A DNA stretch of 64,000 nucleotides from Litoreibacter albidus (GCF_900107015.1 NZ_FNOI01000001.1:126501-190500); one strand, 5' to 3'; counted from the first letter of the stretch, positions 1 to 8,272 are shown. Notes: generated by a model from the letters alone, not told the origin. Numbers and translations are program-made.

Positions 1-116
1 CAACCGTCCGCAGGATCGCTGCGGGTGGTTCCGGTCACATCATCGCCGCGTGCGGCGTAATCGCCGTAAAGTGCGCGTCCGATGCCGCGATTTGCGCCGG
101 TGATCAGAACCTTCAT
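1..116 (-). CDS. SDR-family oxidoreductase, N-terminal fragment
   Basis: Only the first 38 or so codons lie in the window; the gene runs off the left edge. The translation opens with MKVLITGANRGIG, the glycine-rich TGxxxGIG dinucleotide-binding motif of classical short-chain dehydrogenases/reductases, so a Rossmann fold NAD(P)-dependent oxidoreductase is well supported. The substrate cannot be judged from this piece. The ATG (complement of 114-116) is directly followed downstream by the N-terminal beta strand of the fold, which fixes the start. It lies 12 bases beyond the stop of the DUF1178 gene on the same strand, so the two may be co-transcribed. Confidence 0.85.
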   Translation of the reverse strand, partial: MKVLITGANRGIGRALYGDYAARGDDVTGTTRSDPADG

Positions 117-128
117 GGGGGTATTCCT

Positions 129-551
129 TTAGTTGGCTTTACGCGCAGGCCCGAAGGGCAGGGGCACGACGGGGACGCCGTCTTCGATCAGGGCTTTGGC
201 GTCTTCTAGCTTGGCTTCGCCGTAGATGGAGCGTTCGGGCTTGCTGCCATCGTGCATGGCGCGGGCCTCTGTCGCGAAGTTGGTGCCGACGTTCTCGGAG
301 TTGGCCTCCAACTGCTTGCGCAACTCGCGCACGGCTTGCTCCGCAGGGGAGGCGGGGGCGGACAGGGGTTTTTCCGGCTGCGCATCAGAGGTGCGCACGC
401 GCGGCGCCATGATGGATTTTTGCACCTCGGGCGAGCCACAGACAGCGCAGGTGACCATCGCCGCCGCGTGAAGTTTGTCAAACGCGTCAGCCGATTGGAA
501 CCAGCTGTCAAATGCGTGGTCATTGGCGCAAGAGAGGGCGTAGCGGATCAT
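129..551 (-). CDS. DUF1178 family protein
   Basis: A 140-residue protein opening MIRYALSCANDHAFDSWF, the typical start of DUF1178 proteins, small soluble proteins of alpha- and betaproteobacteria of unknown function. Cys8 and a CAVCG motif near residue 35 suggest a small metal-binding ribbon, as is usual for the family (inference). A Pro/Ala-rich linker near residues 55-75 separates this head from a charged C-terminal part ending in a conserved-looking VPVVPLPFGP stretch. The start at 551 is preferred over an ATG four codons upstream because family members begin at MIRYAL. A perfect TTAA-N7-TTAA box lies just upstream (557-571). No biochemical role can be assigned. Confidence 0.85.
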   Translation of the reverse strand: MIRYALSCANDHAFDSWFQSADAFDKLHAAAMVTCAVCGSPEVQKSIMAPRVRTSDAQPEKPLSAPASPAEQAVRELRKQLEANSENVGTNFATEARAMHDGSKPERSIYGEAKLEDAKALIEDGVPVVPLPFGPARKAN

Positions 552-556
552 TCGGG

Positions 557-571
557 TTAACAAGTCCTTAA
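557..571. promoter_or_regulatory. CtrA-type box TTAA-N7-TTAA
   Basis: TTAA at 557-560 and TTAA at 568-571 with exactly seven bases between match the CtrA recognition pattern of alphaproteobacteria. It sits 5 bases before the DUF1178 start codon, unusually close for an activator site, so repression or chance are both possible. The match is seen; the function is inference. Confidence 0.4.
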
Positions 572-644
572 GGTGAGCGATCAGTATAGCACAAATTTAT
601 GCGCCATTGGCATGATGACAAGAACAAAGCGCCAAAAAATCTAA

Positions 645-1121
645 CTAGGATTTGAGTAAGCTCGCGTCAAAACTCTTGATTATCTTGCGCAATTCCGGCT
701 CCCGCACACGGGCGGCGGCCTTCTTCTGGCTAAACCACTTGCGCGTGCGCTCTTTGCTTTCGGGCCAGCGTTTCAAGGATTTTTGCACCTTCACCGGAAA
801 CACGGATACCGCACAGGGCAGGTCATCCGCGCCGTCCATCACCTTGGTGTAGGAGTATAGGCCCAGACAGATATTGTAGGCTTTGCCCTCCACGCCGGCC
901 TCTTCATAGGCCTCCACGGCGGCGGCTTTGGCGGGGGGCAGGTCGTCCATCGGCCAGCCTTTGGGGATGATCCAGCGGCGCGACCCGCGCGAGGTAATCA
1001 GCAGCACTTGCGTCTCCGTGCCCTGCACCCGAAAGCACAGCGCGCCGAACTGCGTGCGCACGTCCCGTTTGTGGGAACCGGTCATCCGCAACGGCGGGTG
1101 CTTCATTTTGATTAACGACAT
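645..1121 (-). CDS. NUDIX hydrolase
   Basis: A 158-residue protein with a single NUDIX domain. The nudix box is visible around residues 55-78 (GWPMDD, then VEAYEEAGVEG), retaining the EExG core that binds the metal; the first Arg of the canonical REUxEExGU is replaced by Val-Glu-Ala, as is common in the diphosphoinositol-polyphosphate-hydrolase-like NUDIX group found in Rhizobiales and Rhodobacterales. The fold hydrolyses nucleoside diphosphates linked to another moiety; the true substrate is not predictable. The N-terminal FGALCFRV strand and the WIIPKG lead-in are typical of this group. It stands alone, with an AT-rich gap of about 90 bases to DUF1178 on the same strand. Confidence 0.85.
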   Translation of the reverse strand: MSLIKMKHPPLRMTGSHKRDVRTQFGALCFRVQGTETQVLLITSRGSRRWIIPKGWPMDDLPPAKAAAVEAYEEAGVEGKAYNICLGLYSYTKVMDGADDLPCAVSVFPVKVQKSLKRWPESKERTRKWFSQKKAAARVREPELRKIIKSFDASLLKS

Positions 1122-1185
1122 GCTCTGCTCCGCGCGGTGCCTTTTGGCACGCTTTGGCCAATTTTAGCCGCAGACTGCGGCGAAT

Positions 1186-2175
1186 TCAAAGGGTATCGGG
1201 ACGCAGCTGCGGCGTTTGCCCCGCCATGACCTGCAAGAACCACGCGGTATCAATGTTGCCGCCGCACAGGATCACGGCGCAGGCCTTGCCTGCCATCTTG
1301 TCCTTTTCTTGTAACAGCCCTGCAAGGGGCGCGGCGCCCGCGCCTTCCGCCAGATTGTGGGTGCAGTGGTAATAGGTGCGGATGGCCTCGGCGACCTCGT
1401 CGTCGCTGACCGTGATTATACGCTCCGCGCCCTTGGCATAAATGTCGTAGGCTTCCTGTACAGGGACGCGCACGGCCATGCCGTCGGCAAAGGTGTCGGG
1501 GGCCTCTGTCTCGATCATGCGGCCCGCCTCCACCGACAGCTTGGCGGTTTGCGCGCGGTCGGACACAACGCCCACAACCTTGGTTTTAGACCCCAAGGCG
1601 TTGCGGGCCAGAATGGTGCCGCAGATGCCGGAGCCACAGCCGATGGGCACATAGATCGTATCCAGATCGGGCTGCGCGCTCAGCAACTCGAACGCATAGG
1701 TGGCGACGCCGCGCACCAGTTCCTTGTGAAACGGCGGCACGATAAACAGCCCGTCGCGTTCGGCCACGCGCACAGCCTCGGCGCGGGCCTCGTCAAAGTC
1801 GGTGCCGTGTTCAATGAGTTCGGCGCCGAAGGCCTTCATGGCGGCGTTCTTCTCCACGGAGTTGCCGTGCGGCACATAGATGCGCGCGCTTAGCCCTGCG
1901 GCCGTTGCCATGCGGGCCTGACCTTGGCCGTGGTTGCCCTTGGTGGCGGTGCAGATGCCCGGCACATCGGGGTGCGTGCGGGTCAGCCAGTCCATGAAGG
2001 TGATCGCGCCGCGCATTTTGAACGCGCCCGTCGGCCCGTGGTTTTCATGCTTCACCCATGTCGGCGTGCCGGTGCGGGCGTTCAGCAGGGGCCAGCTATA
2101 CTGCGGCGTCGGGTCCATGTGGCGGTAAACGAGGGCGCAGGCGTCCTCTAGCTCGGATTTGGTAAAATTCATCAT
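1186..2175 (-). CDS. Threonine dehydratase-like PLP enzyme
   Basis: A 329-residue fold-type II PLP enzyme. The cofactor lysine is in GAFKMRGA (about residue 53), and the phosphate-binding glycine loop is the GCGSG motif near residue 180. SNHGQG-like substrate binding is represented by KGNHGQGQA. Length (about 320-330 residues, no C-terminal ACT regulatory domain) fits catabolic threonine/serine dehydratases and threo-3-hydroxyaspartate ammonia-lyases rather than biosynthetic IlvA. The likely reaction is deamination of a beta-hydroxy amino acid to a 2-oxo acid plus ammonia in the cytoplasm. Two adjacent ATGs (2175 and 2172) are possible starts; the first has a GCGGA ribosome site at good spacing. 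It is divergent from modA, with only about 80 bases between them. Confidence 0.85.
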   Translation of the reverse strand: MMNFTKSELEDACALVYRHMDPTPQYSWPLLNARTGTPTWVKHENHGPTGAFKMRGAITFMDWLTRTHPDVPGICTATKGNHGQGQARMATAAGLSARIYVPHGNSVEKNAAMKAFGAELIEHGTDFDEARAEAVRVAERDGLFIVPPFHKELVRGVATYAFELLSAQPDLDTIYVPIGCGSGICGTILARNALGSKTKVVGVVSDRAQTAKLSVEAGRMIETEAPDTFADGMAVRVPVQEAYDIYAKGAERIITVSDDEVAEAIRTYYHCTHNLAEGAGAAPLAGLLQEKDKMAGKACAVILCGGNIDTAWFLQVMAGQTPQLRPDTL

Positions 2176-2258
2176 ATCCGCAGCCTAGCGTGTGGACGGC
2201 GTGCTGCAAGCCGCATTTGACCTTGCGCCCGCGCGCGCATTGCCCACAATCATCCCTG

Positions 2259-2960
2259 ATGATCCGCCGTGTTATCATAGCCTTGGCCTTGTGCCTGACC
2301 GCGTCCCCTGTGGCGGGGGATGTGGTGATCTTCGCCGCCTCGAGCCTGAAAACCGCGCTGGACGAGGTGACGGAGGGCCTGCCTGTGCGCATATCATACG
2401 GCGGCAGCGGGGTCTTGGCGCGGCAGGTGTTGCAACGCGCGCCTGCGGATATCTTTTTCTCGGCCAACGCGGTCTGGATGGACGCGGCCGAACAGGGCGG
2501 GGCCATCGCGGCGGAGAGCCGCATGGACCTTTTGTCGAACAGCTTGGTCGTCGTCGGACATAAAGCCGCTACGCTCAAAGACATGTTGGCCGGCGACGGG
2601 CGGGTGGCCACGGGGTTGGTGCGCTCCGTCCCTGTTGGGATTTACGCCAAAGCCTATTTGCAGGCGTCCGGTCATTGGGACACCATCGCGCCGCGCCTGA
2701 TCGAGACGGACAGCGTGCGCGCCGCGCTGGCCCTGACCGCGCGGGGGGAGGTGCCGTTTGCGATTGTCTACGCCAGCGACGCGGTGGCGGAGCCAGCGGT
2801 GCAGGTGATCCATGCCTTGGCCGACGTGCCGGACCTGCCGATCCGCTACCCTGTGGCGCTGACCGCGTGGGCCAGGCCGGAGGCCCGCGAAGTGCTGGAC
2901 GTGCTGCAATCGGACGCCGCGCGGGCCGTGTTTGCGGCGCATGGGTTCGGGGTGCCGTGA
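2259..2960 (+). CDS. modA: Molybdate ABC transporter, periplasmic binding protein
   Basis: A 233-residue periplasmic solute-binding protein. The start at 2259 gives a clean signal peptide (Arg-Arg followed by a hydrophobic stretch ending SPVAG), while the longer reading frame upstream has no such sense. After cleavage the sequence begins DVVIFAASSLKTAL, the ModA hallmark in which the early Ser residues bind the oxyanion; GGSGVLARQV and PADIFFSANAVWMD are further family motifs. It captures molybdate (or tungstate) and delivers it to ModB. Its TGA overlaps the modB ATG by one base, and modC follows, so the three genes form one operon. No clear ModE-type palindrome was seen in the short upstream gap. 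Confidence 0.95.
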   Translation: MIRRVIIALALCLTASPVAGDVVIFAASSLKTALDEVTEGLPVRISYGGSGVLARQVLQRAPADIFFSANAVWMDAAEQGGAIAAESRMDLLSNSLVVVGHKAATLKDMLAGDGRVATGLVRSVPVGIYAKAYLQASGHWDTIAPRLIETDSVRAALALTARGEVPFAIVYASDAVAEPAVQVIHALADVPDLPIRYPVALTAWARPEAREVLDVLQSDAARAVFAAHGFGVP

Positions 2961-3646
2961 TGCTGGGACTTGGGCCAGAGGAATGGACGGCGGTTTGGCT
3001 GTCGCTGCGGGTGTCCGTGGTGGCGACGCTGGCGATCTTGCCGCTGGCCATCTGGGTGGCCCATGTGTTGGCGCGTCGGGAGTTCGCGGGCAAGGGCGTG
3101 GTGAACGCATTGGTGCTGCTGCCGCTGGTCTTGCCGCCCGTGGTGACGGGGTACATGCTGCTTTTGACCTTTGGCACGCAGGGGGCCGTGGGCGGGTTTC
3201 TAAGCCACCTCGGTATCGTCTTCGCTTTTCGCTGGACCGGCGCGGCGCTGGCGGCTGCGATCATGGCCTTCCCGCTGATGGTGCGCGCAATCCGGCTGGG
3301 GTTCGAGGCCAGCGACCCGAAGCTGGAGCAAGCCGCGACCACGCTGGGCGCATCGCCGTGGCGGGTATTTTATACGATTACATTGCCCACGGCCCTGCCG
3401 TCGGTGATTGCGGGGGCTGTGTTGGGCTTTGCCAAGGCGATGGGTGAATTCGGCGCGACGATCACCTTTGTCGCCGCTATTCCAGGTGAGACGCAAACAA
3501 TCCCCTCCGCAATATACGGCTTCCTGCAAGTGCCGGGTGGGGAGGGGCAAGCGGGGCGGTTGGTGCTGATCTCGCTGATCATCGCGCTGGGCGCGGTGGC
3601 GGTATCTGAATGGGTGGCGCGCCGCGTCGCGGGGCGGCGGGCATGA
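2960..3646 (+). CDS. modB: Molybdate ABC transporter, permease
   Basis: A 228-residue inner-membrane permease with about five hydrophobic helices. The EAA loop that contacts the ATPase is visible around residues 135-155 (EQAATTLGASPWRVF with the downstream TLPTALP), and GEFGATITFVAAIPGETQT is a typical ModB signature. The ATG at 2960 overlaps the modA stop; the reading frame is open further upstream but that part has no membrane character. It forms the channel for molybdate and dimerises with two ModC subunits on the cytoplasmic face. Its stop overlaps the modC start (ATGA), pointing to translational coupling. Confidence 0.95.
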   Translation: MLGLGPEEWTAVWLSLRVSVVATLAILPLAIWVAHVLARREFAGKGVVNALVLLPLVLPPVVTGYMLLLTFGTQGAVGGFLSHLGIVFAFRWTGAALAAAIMAFPLMVRAIRLGFEASDPKLEQAATTLGASPWRVFYTITLPTALPSVIAGAVLGFAKAMGEFGATITFVAAIPGETQTIPSAIYGFLQVPGGEGQAGRLVLISLIIALGAVAVSEWVARRVAGRRA

Positions 3647-4758
3647 GCGTTTCGGTACACATCCAGCAGCGCCTTGGCGATTTCGCCCTTGATGTGGCGT
3701 TTGATAGTGAAGGCGGTGTGACCGCGTTATTTGGCCCGTCGGGCAGCGGCAAGACATCTGTGATCAATGCGATTGCGGGGCTGAACAAGCCCGACACAGG
3801 GCGCATCCATTTGGGCGGGCGCGTGCTGTATGACAGCGGCGACGGGATCAACGTGCCGCCGCACAAGCGCCGCATCGGCTATGTGTTCCAAGAACCGCGC
3901 CTGTTCCCGCACATGAGCGTGGCCCAAAATATCGAGTACGGGCGGCGCAACCAGCTGTATTCTACCCCCAACGACGGCGGATTGTCGGTGCTGGGGATCG
4001 CGCATCTGATGGAGCGCTATCCGCGCGACCTGTCCGGCGGGGAAGCGCAGCGGGTGGCGATTGCGCGCGCGTTGACGAGCCAGCCCGAAGTGTTGCTGAT
4101 GGACGAGCCGCTGGCCGCCTTGGATGACACGCGCAAGGCGGAGTTCCTGCCGTATCTACAGGCCTTCGTGGCCAAGACGAGCATTCCGGTGTTCTACGTC
4201 AGCCACGCGATGAGCGAGGTGGCGCAGTTGGCCGATCATCTGGTGGTGATGCGGGAGGGGCGCGTGGCGCGGTCCGGTGCGCTGGGGCAGATCCTATCCG
4301 ATCCGGCGGCGATTTCCGACATCGGAGTGCGCGAGGCGGGGGCGATTGTGACGGTCACTGTGACGCGCGCCAATGACAGCGACGGGCTTAGCGCACTGGC
4401 GACCAGCGCGGGGCGGCTGTTCCTGCCGCGCGTGCAGGCCGAGGACGGGGCGACGCTGCGGGTTCGTATCCGTGCCAGCGACGTGATGTTGTCAAAAGAC
4501 AAGCCGGACGGCTTGTCGGCTCTGAATATTCTGCCCTGCACGGTGACGCAGCTGCACGAAGGGCAGGGGCCGGGGGTGGCTGTCGCCCTGCGCTCTGGCG
4601 GGGATACGTTGATGGCGCGGATCACGCGGCGGTCGGCGCGGGCTATGGGGCTTCGGGCGGGGTCGAGTTGTTATGCGGTGATCAAATCCGTCGCCGTGGC
4701 CCCAACGGACCTTGGACTGCGCGGGGGGCTGGGTGGGGGGCTGGGCGGGACGCCCTGA
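3643..4758 (+). CDS. modC: Molybdate ABC transporter, ATP-binding protein
   Basis: A 371-residue ABC ATPase with a Walker A GPSGSGKT at residues 31-38, the LSGGEAQR signature near residue 130, and Walker B LLMDEP followed by LAALD near 150. The C-terminal third (about 290-358) is a TOBE/Mop-type domain that in this family binds molybdate and can feed back on transport. The protein ends in an unusual Gly-rich tail (LGLRGGLGGGLGGTP). The ATG at 3643 overlaps the modB stop and has the expected beta-strand start (MSVSVHIQQ). It powers molybdate import with ModAB and supplies molybdenum for cofactor-containing enzymes. Confidence 0.95.
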   Translation: MSVSVHIQQRLGDFALDVAFDSEGGVTALFGPSGSGKTSVINAIAGLNKPDTGRIHLGGRVLYDSGDGINVPPHKRRIGYVFQEPRLFPHMSVAQNIEYGRRNQLYSTPNDGGLSVLGIAHLMERYPRDLSGGEAQRVAIARALTSQPEVLLMDEPLAALDDTRKAEFLPYLQAFVAKTSIPVFYVSHAMSEVAQLADHLVVMREGRVARSGALGQILSDPAAISDIGVREAGAIVTVTVTRANDSDGLSALATSAGRLFLPRVQAEDGATLRVRIRASDVMLSKDKPDGLSALNILPCTVTQLHEGQGPGVAVALRSGGDTLMARITRRSARAMGLRAGSSCYAVIKSVAVAPTDLGLRGGLGGGLGGTP

Positions 4759-4863
4759 CCCTGTTGCCAAGAAGTCGAGGCGCGGCGCGGGTGTGCCCGT
4801 GCGGACTTGTGTCCGCGCACGGCTTTGCGGATAACGGCTGTAATCCCTAACCCGAGGCCCCAG

Positions 4864-5778
4864 ATGAATATTTTGCGCAAACTTGCCACGTCCTTGATGT
4901 TTCTAAGCGCGGCGGGTGCCGCCGCTGCTGCCGATGGCAACAGGGCGCTGGGCTGGGGCAGCCTGTTCAGCAATGACGCCTTGGGCGACGGCAAGGACCG
5001 CTGGCGCAGCGCCGCTTTGGTGGTGTCGCATGTGCGCGGCGACGGGTGGACGGGGCAACTGCCGGACCGCTTCGGTGCATTGGTTGAATACCGTTTCCGC
5101 ACAGAGATGATCACGCCGGTTAATGTGGCGTCGCCAAGCGCATCGGATCGCCGGTACGTGGGCGCGTTGTCCTTCGGGGCGCATACGCATTTCCAAAAAG
5201 GCGCCACCGAGATGAGCGCCGGTTTGGATTTCGTGTTCGTCGGCCCGCAAACAAACGTGGACCAGCTGCAGGACAGCTTTCATGGGTTGTTCGAGTCTGC
5301 GTCCGTCAACGTGGACGGCTTTCAGGTGGAAAACGCGGTTTACCCGACCCTGACCTTTGAGGCGGGACGCAAGTTTGACGTCGGCGCGACGGGTGCGCTG
5401 CGCCCGTTCGTTGAGGTGCAGGCCGGTGCGGAGACCTTGGCGCGGATCGGCGCGGATGTGACGTTTGGCAGCTTCGGGCAAGGGGCGCTGATGCTGCGCG
5501 ATAACCCGACGGGGCAGCGCTATTCCGGCATCGCGGGTGACGCGCCTTTGGGCACGTCTTTGGTGCTGGGCGGGGATGTGGCCTATGTGGCGGACAGCCA
5601 GTATCTGGATCAGGCGGGCATCACGCATAAAGACATGCGCGCGCGGCTGCGTGCGGGCGTGCACCAGCAGTTGCGGCGCGGCGCGGTGTTCTACGGGGTC
5701 ACCTATCTGAGCGAGGAATACGACAGCCAGCCCGAAGGGCAGGTTGTGGGGTCGCTGAGCGCACGGCTGAAGTTCTGA
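4864..5778 (+). CDS. LpxR-family outer-membrane protein (lipid A deacylase-like)
   Basis: A 304-residue protein with a signal peptide (MNILRKLATSLMFLSAAGAAAAA) and a body rich in alternating aromatic and polar residues ending in Phe, as expected for an outer-membrane beta-barrel. The early SNDALGDGKDRWRS segment resembles the END...DRYYT motif that starts LpxR/DUF2219 proteins, and GALSFGAHTHF and YGVTYLSEEY are barrel-strand-like. LpxR removes the 3'-acyloxyacyl group of lipid A in the outer leaflet; the catalytic residues were not verified here, so the enzymatic role is inferred from family. It is a single gene 105 bases after modC. A GC-rich hairpin (5782-5797) follows the stop but lacks a T-run. 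Confidence 0.7.
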   Translation: MNILRKLATSLMFLSAAGAAAAADGNRALGWGSLFSNDALGDGKDRWRSAALVVSHVRGDGWTGQLPDRFGALVEYRFRTEMITPVNVASPSASDRRYVGALSFGAHTHFQKGATEMSAGLDFVFVGPQTNVDQLQDSFHGLFESASVNVDGFQVENAVYPTLTFEAGRKFDVGATGALRPFVEVQAGAETLARIGADVTFGSFGQGALMLRDNPTGQRYSGIAGDAPLGTSLVLGGDVAYVADSQYLDQAGITHKDMRARLRAGVHQQLRRGAVFYGVTYLSEEYDSQPEGQVVGSLSARLKF

Positions 5779-5835
5779 GCAAGGCCGCTTGCGGCCTCTA
5801 GGAGAGTCCTCGGTGCAACAGATGAGCAACGTCTG

Positions 5836-5850
5836 TTAACGAATTGTTAA
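5836..5850. promoter_or_regulatory. Perfect CtrA box upstream of Hint gene
   Basis: TTAA at 5836-5839 and TTAA at 5847-5850 with seven bases between, extended by AC after the first half. It is about 86 bases upstream of the Hint-domain gene, a normal place for an activator. CtrA controls motility, gene-transfer-agent and surface genes in Rhodobacterales; direct binding here is inference. Confidence 0.55.
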
Positions 5851-5935
5851 TCCCAGACTATCCAGAGTCCGTTTCCCGTGCTACGGCTTAAAAAAAGACG
5901 ACCATAAAAATAAAAAACTTGAGCAGGTAGCGGAC

Positions 5936-6991
5936 ATGACAACGGGCTTTCAAGGCACGTATGTCCTCACGTCAGACCAAATTCAGCTGGATGGGGCCGC
6001 ATGTGCGCCGGACCAGCTGCCACAGACCGGACAGGTCTGGTCATGGCACGGGGACGAAGTGCGTCTGGATGGGGCGCATTCTCCATTGATTTTAACGGGT
6101 GAAATCGGGCGCGATGATTTGCGCCGCCGCGTGGCGCGCGTTGTGCAACGCAAGTTTGACCTGCCCGAAGGCGCAGAGCTGAGCATTGGCGACGACACCG
6201 TGCCGGGGCCGGATGGCTATGTGCTGTCGGATGGCGCGATGCGCTTCACGATTGTGCCGATCCGCCTGTCACGTATGCCTGTCGTTTTGTGGTGGTGCGT
6301 GGACGGCGTGCCGCTGGCGGGGCGCGACTACCGCGTCGCGTCGGTTCCCGGAACGCCGGAGGTGCAGCGCCGCTCCAGCGACTTTGGCGGCGACGTCATT
6401 TGCTTTACCGAGGGCACCCGCATTCGCACCCCAGACGGCGACACCCATGTGGAGCATCTGAGCGTCGGCGACATGGTTCAGACCAAAGATGACGGCGCGC
6501 AGGAAATCCTGTGGATTGGCCGCCGTCGCATGAGCGGCGCACGCCTGTACGCCATGCCGGAACTGCGCCCCGTGCGGCTGCGCGCGGCGGCGTTGGATCA
6601 AGATGTGCCGGACGAAGACCTGCTGGTTTCCCCGCACCACCGGATTTTGTTTTCCGGCGCGAACGCGCAGGCGTTGTTCAACCAGCCTGAAGTGCTGGTT
6701 TCTGCGTCGGACCTGATCAACGACCACTCTGTCTTTGTGGATCACGCGGTGAAAGAGGTGACTTACGTGCACCTGCTGCTGTCGCGTCACCAGATTTTAT
6801 GGGCCAACGGCGTGGCCACCGAAAGCTACCACCCTGCCAACACCACGCTGAAGACCGTGGATGCGGGGCAACGTGCGGGGCTGCTGTCGATATTTCCAGA
6901 CCTGAAGCGGGATTTGCACAGCTACGGGCCGTTCGCGCGGCGCAATCTGGATCGGTCGGAAGCGGCTATTTTGATGCACGACATGGTGTAA
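5936..6991 (+). CDS. Hint (Hedgehog/intein) domain protein
   Basis: A 351-residue protein with a Hint_2-type domain from about residue 153 to 295. It starts at GGDVICFTEGTRIRTPDG (Cys156 is the nucleophile position), continues with VEHLSVGDMV and contains VSPHHRIL with the block-B-type histidine. Such domains are very common in Rhodobacterales, usually at the end of secreted repeat proteins, and may cleave their own N-terminal peptide bond. Here the N-terminal 150 residues are not a recognised repeat domain and no signal peptide is seen. No C-terminal Asn-Cys/Ser splice junction is present, so cleavage rather than splicing would be expected (inference). A CtrA box lies upstream and a membrane metallopeptidase gene follows after four bases. 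Confidence 0.85.
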   Translation: MTTGFQGTYVLTSDQIQLDGAACAPDQLPQTGQVWSWHGDEVRLDGAHSPLILTGEIGRDDLRRRVARVVQRKFDLPEGAELSIGDDTVPGPDGYVLSDGAMRFTIVPIRLSRMPVVLWWCVDGVPLAGRDYRVASVPGTPEVQRRSSDFGGDVICFTEGTRIRTPDGDTHVEHLSVGDMVQTKDDGAQEILWIGRRRMSGARLYAMPELRPVRLRAAALDQDVPDEDLLVSPHHRILFSGANAQALFNQPEVLVSASDLINDHSVFVDHAVKEVTYVHLLLSRHQILWANGVATESYHPANTTLKTVDAGQRAGLLSIFPDLKRDLHSYGPFARRNLDRSEAAILMHDMV

Positions 6992-6995
6992 GCCC

Positions 6996-7706
6996 GTGGC
7001 CTTTGTGAAAGGCCATTGGCAGTTGATTGCGTTGGTCGCGGTGATTTTTGCACTGTGGTCAACGCCGGTGATGGTCCCCCTGAAAATACTGGTGGTTTTG
7101 CTACACGAGCTGTCCCATGGGTTGGCGGCGGTGCTGACGGGTGGCTCTATCGAGCAGTTGACGGTCTCGCCGGAGCAGGGCGGATTGGCGATCACGCGCG
7201 GTGGGTCGCGGTTTTGGACATTGACCGCGGGCTATCTGGGGTCGTTGCTTTTGGGCCTTGCTTTGCTGTTTGCCGCGTTGCGCAGCGCGGCGGACCGCGC
7301 GGTGGTGGCCGGATTGGGCGTGGCGCTGCTCATCGTGTCGGCGCTCTATCTGCGCGACATTTTCGCATTGCTGTTTTGCGTCGGGTTGGCGGCGGTGTTG
7401 CTGGCCATAGCGCGCTGGCTGGATCACCGCGCCAATGATCTGGTGCTGCGGGTCATCGGGCTGACGTCGATGATCTATGTGCCGTTTGACATTTTCTCCG
7501 ACACCATCGCGCGGTCCTATTTGCGGTCCGACGCACGGATGATGGCGGAAGAGTTCGGTGGGGCGACGATACTGTGGGGCGGGCTTTGGCTGGTGCTGAG
7601 CCTTGTTGTCATTGGTGCTGCGCTACGTGGGCTTTTGGGGCGCGAGAGCAATATCGCCCTTAGCCGCGACGCAGCAGCCCCGCGACCGCCGCGCCCGCGC
7701 GGCTGA
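6996..7706 (+). CDS. M50-like membrane metallopeptidase
   Basis: A 236-residue polytopic membrane protein starting from GTG, four bases after the Hint gene stop. A zinc-binding HELSHG motif (HExxH) at about residues 37-42 lies inside a hydrophobic segment, the pattern of M50B-like intramembrane proteases; about six hydrophobic helices are visible. A D(I/T)F..D motif (VPFDIFSDTI) near residue 165 is the probable third metal ligand region. Family members cleave within or near the membrane, but the substrate is unknown. The tight spacing suggests co-expression with the Hint protein. The last 47 bases overlap the 3' end of the convergent TetR gene. Confidence 0.75.
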   Translation: MAFVKGHWQLIALVAVIFALWSTPVMVPLKILVVLLHELSHGLAAVLTGGSIEQLTVSPEQGGLAITRGGSRFWTLTAGYLGSLLLGLALLFAALRSAADRAVVAGLGVALLIVSALYLRDIFALLFCVGLAAVLLAIARWLDHRANDLVLRVIGLTSMIYVPFDIFSDTIARSYLRSDARMMAEEFGGATILWGGLWLVLSLVVIGAALRGLLGRESNIALSRDAAAPRPPRPRG

Positions 7707-8235
7707 GAACGTCGAGGCGGTCCACCGAACGGGCCATGATCCGCAGGCCTACGTATTGCGTCACAAGCAAGTCCGCGAGGGCGGGCTGTTCGTCCGGCGG
7801 TATGTCGGAGGCTGCGAGGGCGGTGCTGAAGCCGTCGTGCATTTGCTGCAACGCCTGCTTTACGGCGGCGGCAATGTCTGGGTCGTAGGAGCTGGGGCCT
7901 GCGGCGGCAGAACACAGCAAGCAGCCGCGTTTGTCGCCAGCCTCCACCGCGTCGGTGATCGAGGCAAACAGCGCGTCGATACGGTCGGCCCCGTCGGGGA
8001 TGCTATCGTCACCGAGCAGCGCCACGGCCTGCGCGACGGCGATTTGCTCGTATCGGTTGAGCACCAGCAGGAACAAGGAACGCTTGTCCTTGAACGCCTT
8101 GTAGAGGCTGCCGCGGGTGAGGCCCATGCCACTGAGCAAGTCCGGCAGGGACGCGCCCTCGTAACCGTGCTGCCAAAAGACATCCATCGCCTGTTCCAGC
8201 GCTTTATCGGGGTCGAATTCTCTGGGGCGGGCCAT
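7660..8235 (-). CDS. TetR/AcrR-family transcriptional regulator
   Basis: A 191-residue regulator with an N-terminal helix-turn-helix: ARPREFDPDKALEQAMDVFW, then GYEGASLPDLLSGMGLTRGSLYKAFKDK (about residues 24-50), typical of the TetR DNA-binding domain. The C-terminal ligand-binding half contains a Cys-Leu-Leu-Cys pair (GCLLCSAAAG) near residue 103, seen in several TetR proteins that respond to electrophiles or oxidation (inference). It is divergent from the DM13 gene, and two GGTTC/GAACC palindromes lie in the gap, the expected place for an auto-regulated operator. Its 3' end overlaps the M50-like gene on the other strand. Confidence 0.9.
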   Translation of the reverse strand: MARPREFDPDKALEQAMDVFWQHGYEGASLPDLLSGMGLTRGSLYKAFKDKRSLFLLVLNRYEQIAVAQAVALLGDDSIPDGADRIDALFASITDAVEAGDKRGCLLCSAAAGPSSYDPDIAAAVKQALQQMHDGFSTALAASDIPPDEQPALADLLVTQYVGLRIMARSVDRLDVLSRAGAAVAGLLRRG

Positions 8236-8272
8236 TGGGGTGTCCTGTCGTCGGTGTCAGAGGCTTCATATA

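Noticed and set aside
5782-5797. Hairpin after the LpxR-like gene as terminator
   Set aside because: The stem AGGCCGC/GCGGCCT has a two-base loop and no T-run, so a rho-independent terminator cannot be claimed.
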